Positions 45,274 to 53,497 of a stretch of 55,147 bases of DNA are shown piece by piece. A model generated the notes under the pieces. It saw nothing but the letters and a program-made list of their open reading frames with translations. It did no database searches and was not told where the DNA came from. The DNA is taken from NCBI RefSeq assembly GCF_029238425.1, contig NZ_JAQWGB010000123.1, positions 1 through 55,147 of the forward strand. Direction: 5' to 3'. Origin of the DNA: Flavicella sp. (GTDB taxonomy: Bacteria > Bacteroidota > Bacteroidia > Flavobacteriales > Flavobacteriaceae). The stretch's first letter is position 1. Each line of letters starts with the position of its first letter. The position numbers and the translations under genes were made by a program.

Positions 45274-45290
45274 AAAAAATATTTCGGAAT

Positions 45291-46100
45291 TTAACTTAAA
45301 ACTTCATTAGAGTAGAAGTCTAAATAAGCGTCTGCAAAAGTTTCTTCAGGTTGAAAATCTAAAGTAGGCTTATTTTGCTCTGAAACAAAATCTGTCAACT
45401 CAGAAGAAAGTTCTTCAGTTGCCTGAATCACGCCATCTGAATTTTCAATAGCACTCTTTAAAATATTCATATGGCTAGGATCTTTTAAAATCTCAGCTTT
45501 TTCTTCCGAAATATTGTCAAATTTCACTTTATTAATTAACTCAGAGTTCAACGCTCCTTCAAAGTCAGATTTATATAAAGAAGTCACAATTTTACTCTCT
45601 GCAAACAAAGGATCGTCTTTATAATATTCTTTTAAATACAAAGGTAAAAGAGAAGCCATCCATCCATGAACATGAATAATGTCCGGAGCCCAGTTCAATT
45701 TCTTTACCGTCTCTACAACTCCTTTTGCAAAGAAAATAGCACGCTCATCATTATCAGAAAACAATTCACTATTCTCGTCTTTAACCGTACCTTTTCTTTT
45801 AAAATACTCTTCATTATCTATAAAATAAACCTGCATTCTTTCTTTTGGAATAGAAGCAACTTTAATGATCAATGGCATATCCATATCATTCACAATCAAA
45901 TTCATTCCTGACAAACGAATCACCTCATGCAATTGATATCTTCTTTCATTGATGACACCGTATCTTGGCATAAAAATTCTTGTTTGAACACCTTTATGAT
46001 GCGCTTTTCTTGCAGCTTCAAACGACGTTGACGACATTTCTGTCTCTGGCAAATAGGGTAAAACTTCAGATGAAACGTACAATACTCTCTTATCTTTCAT
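45291..46100 (-). CDS. Glycogen/starch synthase-like protein, N-terminal half only (GT5)
   Basis: A 269-residue protein resembling only the N-terminal Rossmann domain of GlgA (glycosyltransferase 5). Recognisable pieces are RVLYVSSEVLPYLPETEMS at the start and WAPDIIHVHGWMASLLPLYL. The KTGGL motif of true GlgA (nucleotide-sugar loop) is missing, replaced around YLPETEMSSTSF, and there is no second GT-B domain (full GlgA is about 480). I believe this truncated form is conserved in flavobacteria beside glmS/DUF4270/panC. Catalysis is doubtful; a regulatory or sugar-binding role is possible. The ATG at 46100 is preferred to an upstream TTG that lies inside the promoter. Confidence 0.85.
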   Translation of the reverse strand: MKDKRVLYVSSEVLPYLPETEMSSTSFEAARKAHHKGVQTRIFMPRYGVINERRYQLHEVIRLSGMNLIVNDMDMPLIIKVASIPKERMQVYFIDNEEYFKRKGTVKDENSELFSDNDERAIFFAKGVVETVKKLNWAPDIIHVHGWMASLLPLYLKEYYKDDPLFAESKIVTSLYKSDFEGALNSELINKVKFDNISEEKAEILKDPSHMNILKSAIENSDGVIQATEELSSELTDFVSEQNKPTLDFQPEETFADAYLDFYSNEVLS

Positions 46101-46130
46101 GGTCAAAACACTTAAATTTATAGATTCTTG

Positions 46131-46138
46131 CAAAAATA
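46131..46138 (-). promoter_or_regulatory. -7 box of the glgA-like/DUF4270/glmS operon
   Basis: TATTTTTG on the minus strand followed by C, 30 nt before the ATG at 46100. It lies back-to-back with the panC box 32 nt away. Confidence 0.5.
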
Positions 46139-46170
46139 CGAATTTTTATGCTAATTTCATGTTAAAATAC

Positions 46171-46178
46171 TAAGTTTG
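46171..46178 (+). promoter_or_regulatory. -7 box of panC
   Basis: TAAGTTTG followed by C, 23 nt before the panC ATG at 46202; divergent from the glgA-like box. Confidence 0.5.
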
Positions 46179-46201
46179 CACACAATTTAGCGTTAAGCCA
46201 T

Positions 46202-47047
46202 ATGAAAGTAGTCACAACAATTAAGGAAATCTCCAACATTATAACTTCCTTAAAATCATCTCAAAAGACAATTGGACTAACTCCTACTATGGGGGCTCTC
46301 CACGAGGGACATATCTCTTTGATAACCAAAGCAAGCTCTGAAAATGATTTTTCTATTGTGACTATTTTTATCAATCCAACACAATTCGATAAAAAAGAAG
46401 ATTTAGACAACTACCCATCAACACTTGATGCAGATATTAAACTGGTAGAAAATACTGGATGTGATCTCATTTTCACACCTAATGCCTCAGAAATGTATGC
46501 TAACAATATAGATGTTGAATCTTTTTCTTTTGACGGATTAGAAAACGAAATGGAAGGAAAACACCGCGCGAATCATTTTGACGGAGTGGGGACCATTGTT
46601 AAAAAATTCTTCGAGATCACACAACCTACAAAAGCATATTTTGGAGAAAAAGATTTTCAACAATTACAGATCATAAAAAAAATGACTGTAAAAAACCAAC
46701 TACCTATAGAAATTATTGGCTGTCCTATTTTTCGTGAAAAAGACGGCTTGGCGATGAGCTCTCGAAACACAAGACTTTCAAAAAAACAACGAGAATCGGC
46801 ACCTTTTATATTTAAAACACTAACAAAAGCATCTCAATTATTTCAATCAGATTCCATTGCAACTATCAATTCATGGATCCAAACAGAATTTGACTCAAAT
46901 CCAGACCTAGATCTTGAATACTTTGAAATTGCAAATGAACAAACCTTGCAAACTGCCAGTTCAAAATCAGAATCAACAAAATACAGAGCATTTATAGCAG
47001 TCTATGCAGGAAAAATAAGATTGATTGATAATATATCACTACAATAA
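46202..47047 (+). CDS. panC: Pantothenate synthetase
   Basis: Joins pantoate and beta-alanine with ATP to form pantothenate (vitamin B5). The 281-residue class I nucleotidyl-transferase-like enzyme shows TPTMGALHEGHISLI with HEGH at 34-37, the FINPTQFDKKEDLDNYP block, FGEKDFQQLQII and the KMSKS-like GLAMSSRNTRLS loop. It is first in the operon panC, panD, LPG-synthase-like, radA. Confidence 0.96.
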   Translation: MKVVTTIKEISNIITSLKSSQKTIGLTPTMGALHEGHISLITKASSENDFSIVTIFINPTQFDKKEDLDNYPSTLDADIKLVENTGCDLIFTPNASEMYANNIDVESFSFDGLENEMEGKHRANHFDGVGTIVKKFFEITQPTKAYFGEKDFQQLQIIKKMTVKNQLPIEIIGCPIFREKDGLAMSSRNTRLSKKQRESAPFIFKTLTKASQLFQSDSIATINSWIQTEFDSNPDLDLEYFEIANEQTLQTASSKSESTKYRAFIAVYAGKIRLIDNISLQ

Positions 47048-47108
47048 GGAACTTGTTCAATTTCTAACAATTTGAACTCCCCATGTTTCTACTTATATAC
47101 AAATTCAC

Positions 47109-47116
47109 TAATTTTG
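47109..47116 (+). promoter_or_regulatory. -7 box of panD, 4 nt from the start codon
   Basis: TAATTTTG followed by CAGC and ATG. TTTC at 47086-47089 is at the ideal 19-nt spacing. The sequence TTTGCAGCATG is identical at glyS. Confidence 0.5.
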
Positions 47117-47120
47117 CAGC

Positions 47121-47471
47121 ATGCAAATAGAAGTAGTAAAATCTAAAATACACAGAGTTACCGTTACCGGTGCTGATTTACAATACATTGGAAGCATTAC
47201 TATCGACAAAGACTTGATGGATGCCTCAAATTTAATTGAAGGAGAAAAGGTTCAAATTGTAAACATCAACAATGGAGAACGCTTAGAGACTTATGTGATA
47301 CCAGGACCTAGAAAAAGTGGAGAAATAACTTTAAACGGACCCGCAGCAAGAAAAGTAGCAAAAGGGGATATTGTAATTATCATCTCTTATGCAACTATGG
47401 AGTTTGAAGAAGCTAAATCTTTCAAACCTTCATTAGTTTTCCCTAACGAAACAAACAATTCCCTTTCATAA
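47121..47471 (+). CDS. panD: Aspartate 1-decarboxylase proenzyme
   Basis: Decarboxylates aspartate to beta-alanine for PanC. The 116-residue proenzyme self-cleaves between Gly 24 and Ser 25 (YIGSITID), making the pyruvoyl group. The conserved [10 protein letters not shown] start, [13 protein letters not shown] and [20 protein letters not shown] segments are intact. It has its own -7 box and lies 73 nt downstream of panC. The next gene begins 1 nt after its stop. Confidence 0.96.
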   Translation: MQIEVVKSKIHRVTVTGADLQYIGSITIDKDLMDASNLIEGEKVQIVNINNGERLETYVIPGPRKSGEITLNGPAARKVAKGDIVIIISYATMEFEEAKSFKPSLVFPNETNNSLS

Positions 47472-47472
47472 T

Positions 47473-48453
47473 TTGGCACTATCTGTAAAAAGCCTTGTAA
47501 AAAAAACAATCCCATTGGCTTTGGGTGTATTTTTAATATGGATTTCTTTATCCAAATTAACACCTGAAGACATAGAAAGTGTAAAAACATCATTTAAAAC
47601 AGCAAATTATTGGTGGGTTTTACTCTCTTTAGTGCTAGGTGTTTTAAGTCATTTTTCAAGAGCATACAGATGGAAATTTATGTTGGAGCCTTTGGGTTAC
47701 AAACCTAAATTCTTAAACAGTGCCATGGCAGTAATCATAGCTTATTTGGTGAATCTTGGAATACCAAGAGCTGGAGAGCTTTCTAGAGCAGCGGCATTAG
47801 CTGAATATGAAGATGTACCTTTTGAAAAAGGTTTTGGTACCATTGTGGCAGAAAGAGTTGCTGATTTAGTGATGTATGCTTTGTTCATTCTTCTCGCATT
47901 TTTCGCTCAATACGATTTGATCAAGACAGAACTTTCTAAAAAACTACCTGAGAATCCAGTATACACAGTAGTTGCTTTGATCATTCTAGCAGCGATAGGA
48001 TATCTATTTCTAAAATGGTTGAAAAACTCAGAAAAAGAATCCGTTGTCAAACTTAAGACATTTATTTCTGGACTTATTGTTGGTGTCAAAAGCATCTTCA
48101 CTATGAAAAAAAAATGGGCTTTTATTTTCCATACTCTGTTTATTTGGGTGATGTATATCATGATGCTTTATGTAGCAAAATTTGCTATCCCAGAAACTGC
48201 CGATCTATCTATTAATGCTGTCCTGATCAGCTTTGTAATTGGAACTTTTAGCTATGCCGCTACTAACGGTGGTATTGGCGCTTACCCAATTGCTATTCAA
48301 AGTGCTTTATTATTATATGGCATCAATGAAGTCGCAGGTTTAAGTTTTGGTTGGATCATGTGGACTTCACAAACCCTTATGGTATTGGTGTTTGGTGGAC
48401 TCTCCTTTTTATTACTTCCTCTTTACAATAAATCAAAAAAAATTAGCGCCTAA
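47473..48453 (+). CDS. Lysylphosphatidylglycerol-synthase-like flippase-type membrane protein (YbhN/UPF0104)
   Basis: A 326-residue inner-membrane protein with about eight helices, matching the lysylphosphatidylglycerol synthase TM region (YbhN, UPF0104). Family patterns include SHFSRAYRWKFMLEPLGY, NLGIPRAGELSRAAALAEYE and GTIVAERVADLVMY. It lacks the cytosolic aminoacyltransferase domain of true MprF, so lysyl transfer is not expected; lipid flipping or another transport is possible. Its TTG start is 1 nt after the panD stop, so it is translationally coupled. No ATG is available near the N-terminus. Confidence 0.88.
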   Translation: MALSVKSLVKKTIPLALGVFLIWISLSKLTPEDIESVKTSFKTANYWWVLLSLVLGVLSHFSRAYRWKFMLEPLGYKPKFLNSAMAVIIAYLVNLGIPRAGELSRAAALAEYEDVPFEKGFGTIVAERVADLVMYALFILLAFFAQYDLIKTELSKKLPENPVYTVVALIILAAIGYLFLKWLKNSEKESVVKLKTFISGLIVGVKSIFTMKKKWAFIFHTLFIWVMYIMMLYVAKFAIPETADLSINAVLISFVIGTFSYAATNGGIGAYPIAIQSALLLYGINEVAGLSFGWIMWTSQTLMVLVFGGLSFLLLPLYNKSKKISA

Positions 48454-48497
48454 TATTTGCTAGTATTTTCTTTTCTTTGCCATAGAAGACTCTTATT

Positions 48498-49853
48498 ATG
48501 GCAAAAACGAAAACAACTTTTTTCTGTCAAAGTTGCGGAACACAATTCCCCAAATGGCAAGGACAATGTTCTTCTTGTAAGGAATGGAATACTATTGTAG
48601 AAGAAATAGTTCAAAAAGAAGAAAAACGAAACTGGAAACAGACTTCCTCTAAAAAAACTGCCAATATACCACTACCCGTTTCTGAAATTGAAATAAATAA
48701 GGAGCATAGAATTCATACGCACAATAATGAACTCAACAATGTTCTTGGAGGAGGGTTAGTTCCAGGATCTGTAACTTTACTAGGTGGAGAGCCCGGAATT
48801 GGAAAATCTACCTTACTACTACAGATCGCCTTGGAAATGCAACAACAAGTGCTTTATGTATCTGGAGAAGAGAGTCAGTCTCAAATAAAAATGAGAGCAG
48901 AAAGACTTCAAAATAAAAACTCAAACTGCTTGATTCTAACAGAAACAAACACACAAAACATTTTTAAGAATATAGAGAACTTAGATCCTGATATTTTAGT
49001 AATTGACTCTATTCAAACTTTACATACAAATCAAATAGACGCGTCTCCCGGAACTGTATCTCAAATTAAAGAAACAACGGCAGAGCTTATTAAATTCGCC
49101 AAAGAAACAGCCACACCTGTTCTTGTAATTGGACACATAAACAAAGAAGGAACTATTGCTGGTCCAAAAATCCTAGAACACATGGTAGATGTTGTGCTTC
49201 AATTTGAAGGCGATAGAAATCACACCTATAGAATTCTACGGTCTCAAAAAAACCGTTTTGGTTCTACAGCAGAGTTAGGAATATATGAAATGCTTGGAAC
49301 TGGCTTGCGAGAAGTTACAAATCCATCTGAAATTTTAATTAGCGAAAAGGATTCTGATTTAAGTGGAACCGCAATTGCAGCAACTCTAGAAGGTATGCGT
49401 CCCTTAATGATAGAAGTTCAAGCCTTGGTGAGTACTGCGGTTTACGGAACCCCACAACGCTCTTCTACCGGCTACAACTTAAAGAGATTAAATATGATCC
49501 TTGCTGTTCTAGAAAAAAGAGCGGGATTTAGGCTCGGAGCAAAAGACGTTTTTTTAAATATTACTGGTGGAATTCAAGTAGCAGACCCTGCTATCGACTT
49601 AGCCGTAGTTTCAGCAATTTTATCTTCCAATGATGATGAGGCTATTCCTCAAAATTATACGTTTGCAGCTGAAATAGGTCTGGCCGGAGAAATTAGACCT
49701 GTAAATAGAATAGACCAACGAATTGCTGAAGCTGAAAAACTTGGTTTTGACAAAATATTTATCTCAAAATTCAATAAATACAAAAAGGACAACTTAGGAA
49801 TCCAGGTTGTTTGTGTTTCAAAGATTGAAGAAATCTACGCCTTATTGTTCTAA
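48498..49853 (+). CDS. radA: DNA repair protein RadA
   Basis: RecA-like ATPase and helicase that processes branched recombination intermediates. The 451-residue protein has the C4 zinc finger (Cys 10, 13, 24 and 27), Walker A GEPGIGKS at 97-104, the RadA signature SQKNRFGS at about 247-254, and a C-terminal Lon-protease-like domain (GGIQVADPAIDLAVVSAIL and GLAGEIRPV). It is the last gene of the panCD operon, 44 nt after the membrane protein gene, and is closed by a bidirectional terminator. Confidence 0.97.
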   Translation: MAKTKTTFFCQSCGTQFPKWQGQCSSCKEWNTIVEEIVQKEEKRNWKQTSSKKTANIPLPVSEIEINKEHRIHTHNNELNNVLGGGLVPGSVTLLGGEPGIGKSTLLLQIALEMQQQVLYVSGEESQSQIKMRAERLQNKNSNCLILTETNTQNIFKNIENLDPDILVIDSIQTLHTNQIDASPGTVSQIKETTAELIKFAKETATPVLVIGHINKEGTIAGPKILEHMVDVVLQFEGDRNHTYRILRSQKNRFGSTAELGIYEMLGTGLREVTNPSEILISEKDSDLSGTAIAATLEGMRPLMIEVQALVSTAVYGTPQRSSTGYNLKRLNMILAVLEKRAGFRLGAKDVFLNITGGIQVADPAIDLAVVSAILSSNDDEAIPQNYTFAAEIGLAGEIRPVNRIDQRIAEAEKLGFDKIFISKFNKYKKDNLGIQVVCVSKIEEIYALLF

Positions 49854-49858
49854 CAAAA

Positions 49859-49887
49859 AAAAGCCGTTTGTCAAACAAACGGCTTTT
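49859..49887. terminator. Bidirectional terminator
   Basis: Inverted repeat AAAAGCCGTTTG / CAAACGGCTTTT (49859-49870 / 49876-49887) with A- and T-runs, between radA (+) and hemD (-). Confidence 0.9.
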
Positions 49888-49907
49888 ATATCAATATAAG
49901 TCAGGTA

Positions 49908-50654
49908 TTATTTTGACTTATTTACTTCTTTAATATATTTCTCTAAAGCCATAGTCATTGATGGCGTCTCTGGCGTGGGAGCTGAAATATCAATTTTCAA
50001 TCCGGCATCCGTTGCTGCCTTAACCGTAGTATTCCCAAAAACAGCAATTCGAGTATCGTTTTGCTTAAAGTTTGGAAAATTCTTAAATAAAGAATCAATT
50101 CCTGATGGACTAAAGAAAACAAGAACATCATAAAACACATCTTCTAAATTAGAAAGATCACTCATTACCGTTTTGTACAAATCCAAACGAGTCCATTTTA
50201 CACCTAAATCTTCCAAAGTTTTAGGAACTAAATCTTTCAATTTATCAGAAGACGGCAATAAAAAGTTTTCTGTTTTATGCTTTTTGATCAATTTCCCAAG
50301 TTCTGGAAAAGTTCTTTGACCTACATAAATTTTACGTTTTCTGTAAACAACATATTTCTGTAAGTAATAAGCCACTGCTTCAGACTGGCAAAAATACTTC
50401 ATTTCTGCAGGTACAGTAAATCTCATTTCTTCTGCAATTCTAAAGAAATGATCTACAGCATTTCTACTTGTTAAAATAACTGCTGTAAATTCTTTTAAAT
50501 CTATCTTCTCCGCACGAACCTCCTTTACAGAAATACCTTCAACATGAATAAATGATCTAAAATCGATTTTCACCTTTTGCTTTTCAGACAATTCAAAATA
50601 AGGAGAATTCTCTTTAGGCTCCGGTTGTGAGACTAGAATAGTTTTCACTTTCAT
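49908..50654 (-). CDS. hemD: Uroporphyrinogen-III synthase
   Basis: Closes and isomerises hydroxymethylbilane to uroporphyrinogen III, the branch point of heme and siroheme synthesis. The 248-residue protein has the two-lobe HemD fold with modest sequence cues: AVILTSRNAVDHFF near the first lobe and VLVFFSPSGIDSLFKNF plus IAVFGNTTVKAATDAGL in the second. It is the downstream gene of a pair with DUF4271, 8 nt apart. No other heme genes are in the window. Confidence 0.9.
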   Translation of the reverse strand: MKVKTILVSQPEPKENSPYFELSEKQKVKIDFRSFIHVEGISVKEVRAEKIDLKEFTAVILTSRNAVDHFFRIAEEMRFTVPAEMKYFCQSEAVAYYLQKYVVYRKRKIYVGQRTFPELGKLIKKHKTENFLLPSSDKLKDLVPKTLEDLGVKWTRLDLYKTVMSDLSNLEDVFYDVLVFFSPSGIDSLFKNFPNFKQNDTRIAVFGNTTVKAATDAGLKIDISAPTPETPSMTMALEKYIKEVNKSK

Positions 50655-50662
50655 ATAATATA

Positions 50663-51331
50663 CTATTTATCTACCGCTATCTTAAAAATTAATAATATCG
50701 GTACTATTTCAAGTGTGCAAAGATACACAATAAAATAAAATAAATTTTCAATTATGACTTTATTATTTCTAAACACAACAAACACAGCGGTTAACGCCAT
50801 TAACAGTATAAAAACGCCTATAGACAGCGACATTAAAAACGGTTTATAAACTATATCTGAATATACCATAAACCATAATAACGGTAACATCACCAAAGAA
50901 CACAACTTTAAATAAGTAAATTTTTGAATATGGAATCCTTTAAAAAGCTCAACAAAATTGAAAATATTTGCAACCACTAGAGAAATTAAGTGCTTGGCGA
51001 TTATGAACACCGTCAAACCTAAAAATACAGTCCGAAGTAATTGCCAATCCTGAAATCTATCCTCAGATATTTTCATTTGATAAACCTTTGTGAAAAAGAC
51101 GGAAAACACGAGATTTTGAACCAAAAAAAGTAAAATTTTAAAACCACTAAAATTGGTTTTTAATTCATTTTCATAATCCAAAAAAAAGGCTTTGGAATAG
51201 ACACTTGTAAGCATCGCGTGAAACTTTTTGGGATATTTCAATTTTATTGCCGTCAAACACAATAAAATTGTGACGAACACAATGGTATATATATCATTAT
51301 TTTCAAAAGACCTTTCTATCCCAATACCCAT
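50663..51331 (-). CDS. DUF4271-family membrane protein
   Basis: A 222-residue inner-membrane protein with about six hydrophobic helices and an N-terminus MGIGIERSFENNDIYTIVF. I recognise it as the DUF4271 family, commonly encoded beside hemD in Bacteroidetes. Function unknown. The ATG at 51331 is preferred over an upstream TTG at 51340. It is the first gene of the pair with hemD and is divergent from the glycosyltransferase. Confidence 0.85.
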   Translation of the reverse strand: MGIGIERSFENNDIYTIVFVTILLCLTAIKLKYPKKFHAMLTSVYSKAFFLDYENELKTNFSGFKILLFLVQNLVFSVFFTKVYQMKISEDRFQDWQLLRTVFLGLTVFIIAKHLISLVVANIFNFVELFKGFHIQKFTYLKLCSLVMLPLLWFMVYSDIVYKPFLMSLSIGVFILLMALTAVFVVFRNNKVIIENLFYFIVYLCTLEIVPILLIFKIAVDK

Positions 51332-51379
51332 AGCAAACAATCTCTTAAAACTAATTCCAAATTATCAAAACCTTTAACG

Positions 51380-51387
51380 CAAAATTA
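51380..51387 (-). promoter_or_regulatory. -7 box of DUF4271-hemD
   Basis: TAATTTTG on the minus strand followed by C, 48 nt before the ATG at 51331. Confidence 0.45.
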
Positions 51388-51401
51388 GTAATAAAAAATC
51401 A

Positions 51402-51409
51402 TACATTTG
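51402..51409 (+). promoter_or_regulatory. -7 box of the glycosyltransferase-pyrC operon
   Basis: TACATTTG, 18 nt before the ATG at 51428, back-to-back with the DUF4271 box. Confidence 0.45.
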
Positions 51410-51427
51410 TAGTCAATTTTTAAGTCT

Positions 51428-52147
51428 ATGTCCGATACTATAGTAATAATCCCAACGCTAAACGAAATTGAAAACATCAAAGAAATTATTTCTGCAGTTT
51501 TTAGCGATGATAAGAAATTTCACATTTTAGTAGTAGACGATAATTCTCAAGACGGGACTCCCGAAATGGTTGAAGAATTAATGCAAGAATTTCCTGAACG
51601 TCTTTTTCTTGAAAAACGAAAAGGGAAAAAAGGACTTGGTAGTGCTTATATCCATGGTTTTAAATGGGCCTTGAAAAGAAGTTATGACTACATTATTGAA
51701 ATGGATGCAGATTTCTCTCACAATCCAAAGGATTTGATAAAACTTTACAATGCCTGTGTTCAAGATGGCGCTAAATTATCAGTTGGATCAAGATATGTCA
51801 ACAATAATGTAAACGTTATCAACTGGAATATAAAAAGATTACTACTATCGTACTTCGCATCTAAATACGTCCAGTTTATAACAAACATCCCTTTATACGA
51901 CACGACCGCTGGTTTTGTATGCTACCACAGAAGTGTTCTTGAAACCATAAATTTAGATAAAATCCAATTTGTTGGTTATGCGTTTCAAATAGAAATGAAA
52001 TTCAAAACATGGAAACATAAATTCCCAATCAAGGAAGTTTCTATTGTATTTACCGATAGAACAAAAGGTACCTCAAAAATGAGTGGGTCTATTGTGACCG
52101 AAGCTATTTTTGGAGTAATTAAATTAAGATTAAAAGGACTTTCCTAA
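51428..52147 (+). CDS. Polyprenol monophosphomannose synthase-like glycosyltransferase (GT2)
   Basis: A 239-residue GT2 enzyme of the Dpm1 type, which transfers a sugar (mannose in known members) from a nucleotide sugar to a polyprenyl phosphate. IIPTLNEIENI and VVDDNSQDGTPEMV bind the nucleotide, IIEMDADFSHNP carries the DxD metal site, and SRYVNNNVNVINWN and VGYAFQIEMKFK are Dpm1-like. It lacks the C-terminal membrane segments of some relatives, so it is cytoplasmic or peripheral. First gene of the operon with pyrC and the DUF4296 gene (9 nt gap). Confidence 0.9.
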   Translation: MSDTIVIIPTLNEIENIKEIISAVFSDDKKFHILVVDDNSQDGTPEMVEELMQEFPERLFLEKRKGKKGLGSAYIHGFKWALKRSYDYIIEMDADFSHNPKDLIKLYNACVQDGAKLSVGSRYVNNNVNVINWNIKRLLLSYFASKYVQFITNIPLYDTTAGFVCYHRSVLETINLDKIQFVGYAFQIEMKFKTWKHKFPIKEVSIVFTDRTKGTSKMSGSIVTEAIFGVIKLRLKGLS

Positions 52148-52156
52148 ACATATATC

Positions 52157-53494
52157 ATGAAAATTACACTTATTAAAAACGCTAACATCGTAAACGAAGG
52201 TAAAACCATCAATGCTGATGTTTTAATTGAAGGTAAATTCATAAAAACCATAGCTAATGACATTACTGCGCCAGAAAACGCTACAGTAATTGATGCTAAC
52301 GGAAAATATTTGCTACCGGGTGCTATTGACGACCAAGTTCACTTTAGAGAACCAGGCTTGACACACAAAGCAAACATTGCTACAGAAAGCAGAGCCGCCG
52401 CTGCTGGAGGGATCACCACTTTTATTGAAATGCCCAATACAGTCCCACAGGCAACAACGCAAGAAGAACTTGAAAAGAAATTTACTACAGCTAGCACGGA
52501 CTCGTATGTAAATTATTCTTTCATGTTTGGAGGAACAAATGACAATCTAGAAGAATTATTAAAAACAGACCCAAAACAAGTTGCTGGGATCAAATTATTC
52601 TTAGGATCTTCTACAGGGAATATGTTGGTTGATGATGAAGATGTTTTGAGAAAAATATTTTCTTCTACTAACATGGTAATCTCTGTTCATTGTGAAGATG
52701 AGGGTACCATCAGAAGAAACTTCCAAGAATACAAAGATAAATTTGGAGATGATATTCCGTTAAAATATCACCCAATTATTAGAAGCGAAGAAGCGTGTTA
52801 TTTATCTTCTTCAAAAGCAATTGAATTAGCCAAAGAAACTGGAGCTCGTTTACATATTTTCCATTTATCAACAGCTAAAGAAACTGCATTATTCCGCAAT
52901 GACATTCCATTGAAAGACAAAAAAATCACTGCTGAAGTTTGTGTGCACCATTTGACTTTTGAAGACAAAGACTATGAGACTAAAGGAACTTTTATCAAAT
53001 GGAATCCTGCCGTAAAATCTGCTTCTGATAGAGATGGATTATGGAAAGCTCTTTTGGATGACAGAATTGATGTGATTGCAACAGACCATGCACCTCATAC
53101 CTTGGAAGAAAAACAAAACGTATATACCAAAGCACCAAGTGGAGGACCACTTGTACAACACGCTTTACCAGCCATGATAAACTTTGTAAAAGAAGGTAAA
53201 ATCACCTTGGAAAAAGTAGTTGAAAAAATGGCTCACAATCCAGCTATTTTATTTGAAGTAGAAAAGAGAGGTTATGTAAAAGAAGGTTTCTATGCCGATT
53301 TAGTATTGGTTGACCTTGACAAGTCATGGACAGCAACCAAAGAAAATACACTTTACAAATGTGGATGGACTCCTTTTGAAGGAACAGAGTTTAAATCTAC
53401 TGTCACTCAAACTTTTATCAATGGTAATTTAATCTATGATGAAGGAAATTTTGATGATATTACCAAAGGAGAAAGAATTACATTTAATAGATAA
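52157..53494 (+). CDS. pyrC: Dihydroorotase
   Basis: Cyclises carbamoyl aspartate to dihydroorotate in pyrimidine synthesis. The 445-residue class I-like amidohydrolase has the candidate carboxylated lysine (GIKLFLGSSTG), metal histidines in VHCEDEGTI and HIFHLSTAKE, and the catalytic Asp in TDHAPHTLEEK. The usual first motif H-x-H is here Q-V-H (DDQVHFREPGLT), so one expected metal ligand is missing. I recall this variant from other Bacteroidetes, so it is probably a subfamily trait. It lies 9 nt downstream of the glycosyltransferase and 3 nt upstream of DUF4296. Confidence 0.94.
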   Translation: MKITLIKNANIVNEGKTINADVLIEGKFIKTIANDITAPENATVIDANGKYLLPGAIDDQVHFREPGLTHKANIATESRAAAAGGITTFIEMPNTVPQATTQEELEKKFTTASTDSYVNYSFMFGGTNDNLEELLKTDPKQVAGIKLFLGSSTGNMLVDDEDVLRKIFSSTNMVISVHCEDEGTIRRNFQEYKDKFGDDIPLKYHPIIRSEEACYLSSSKAIELAKETGARLHIFHLSTAKETALFRNDIPLKDKKITAEVCVHHLTFEDKDYETKGTFIKWNPAVKSASDRDGLWKALLDDRIDVIATDHAPHTLEEKQNVYTKAPSGGPLVQHALPAMINFVKEGKITLEKVVEKMAHNPAILFEVEKRGYVKEGFYADLVLVDLDKSWTATKENTLYKCGWTPFEGTEFKSTVTQTFINGNLIYDEGNFDDITKGERITFNR

Positions 53495-53497
53495 AAA

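Noticed and set aside
46101-46133. TTG start for the glgA-like gene
   Set aside because: It begins inside the -7 box at 46131-46138; the ATG at 46100 gives the expected 269-residue length.
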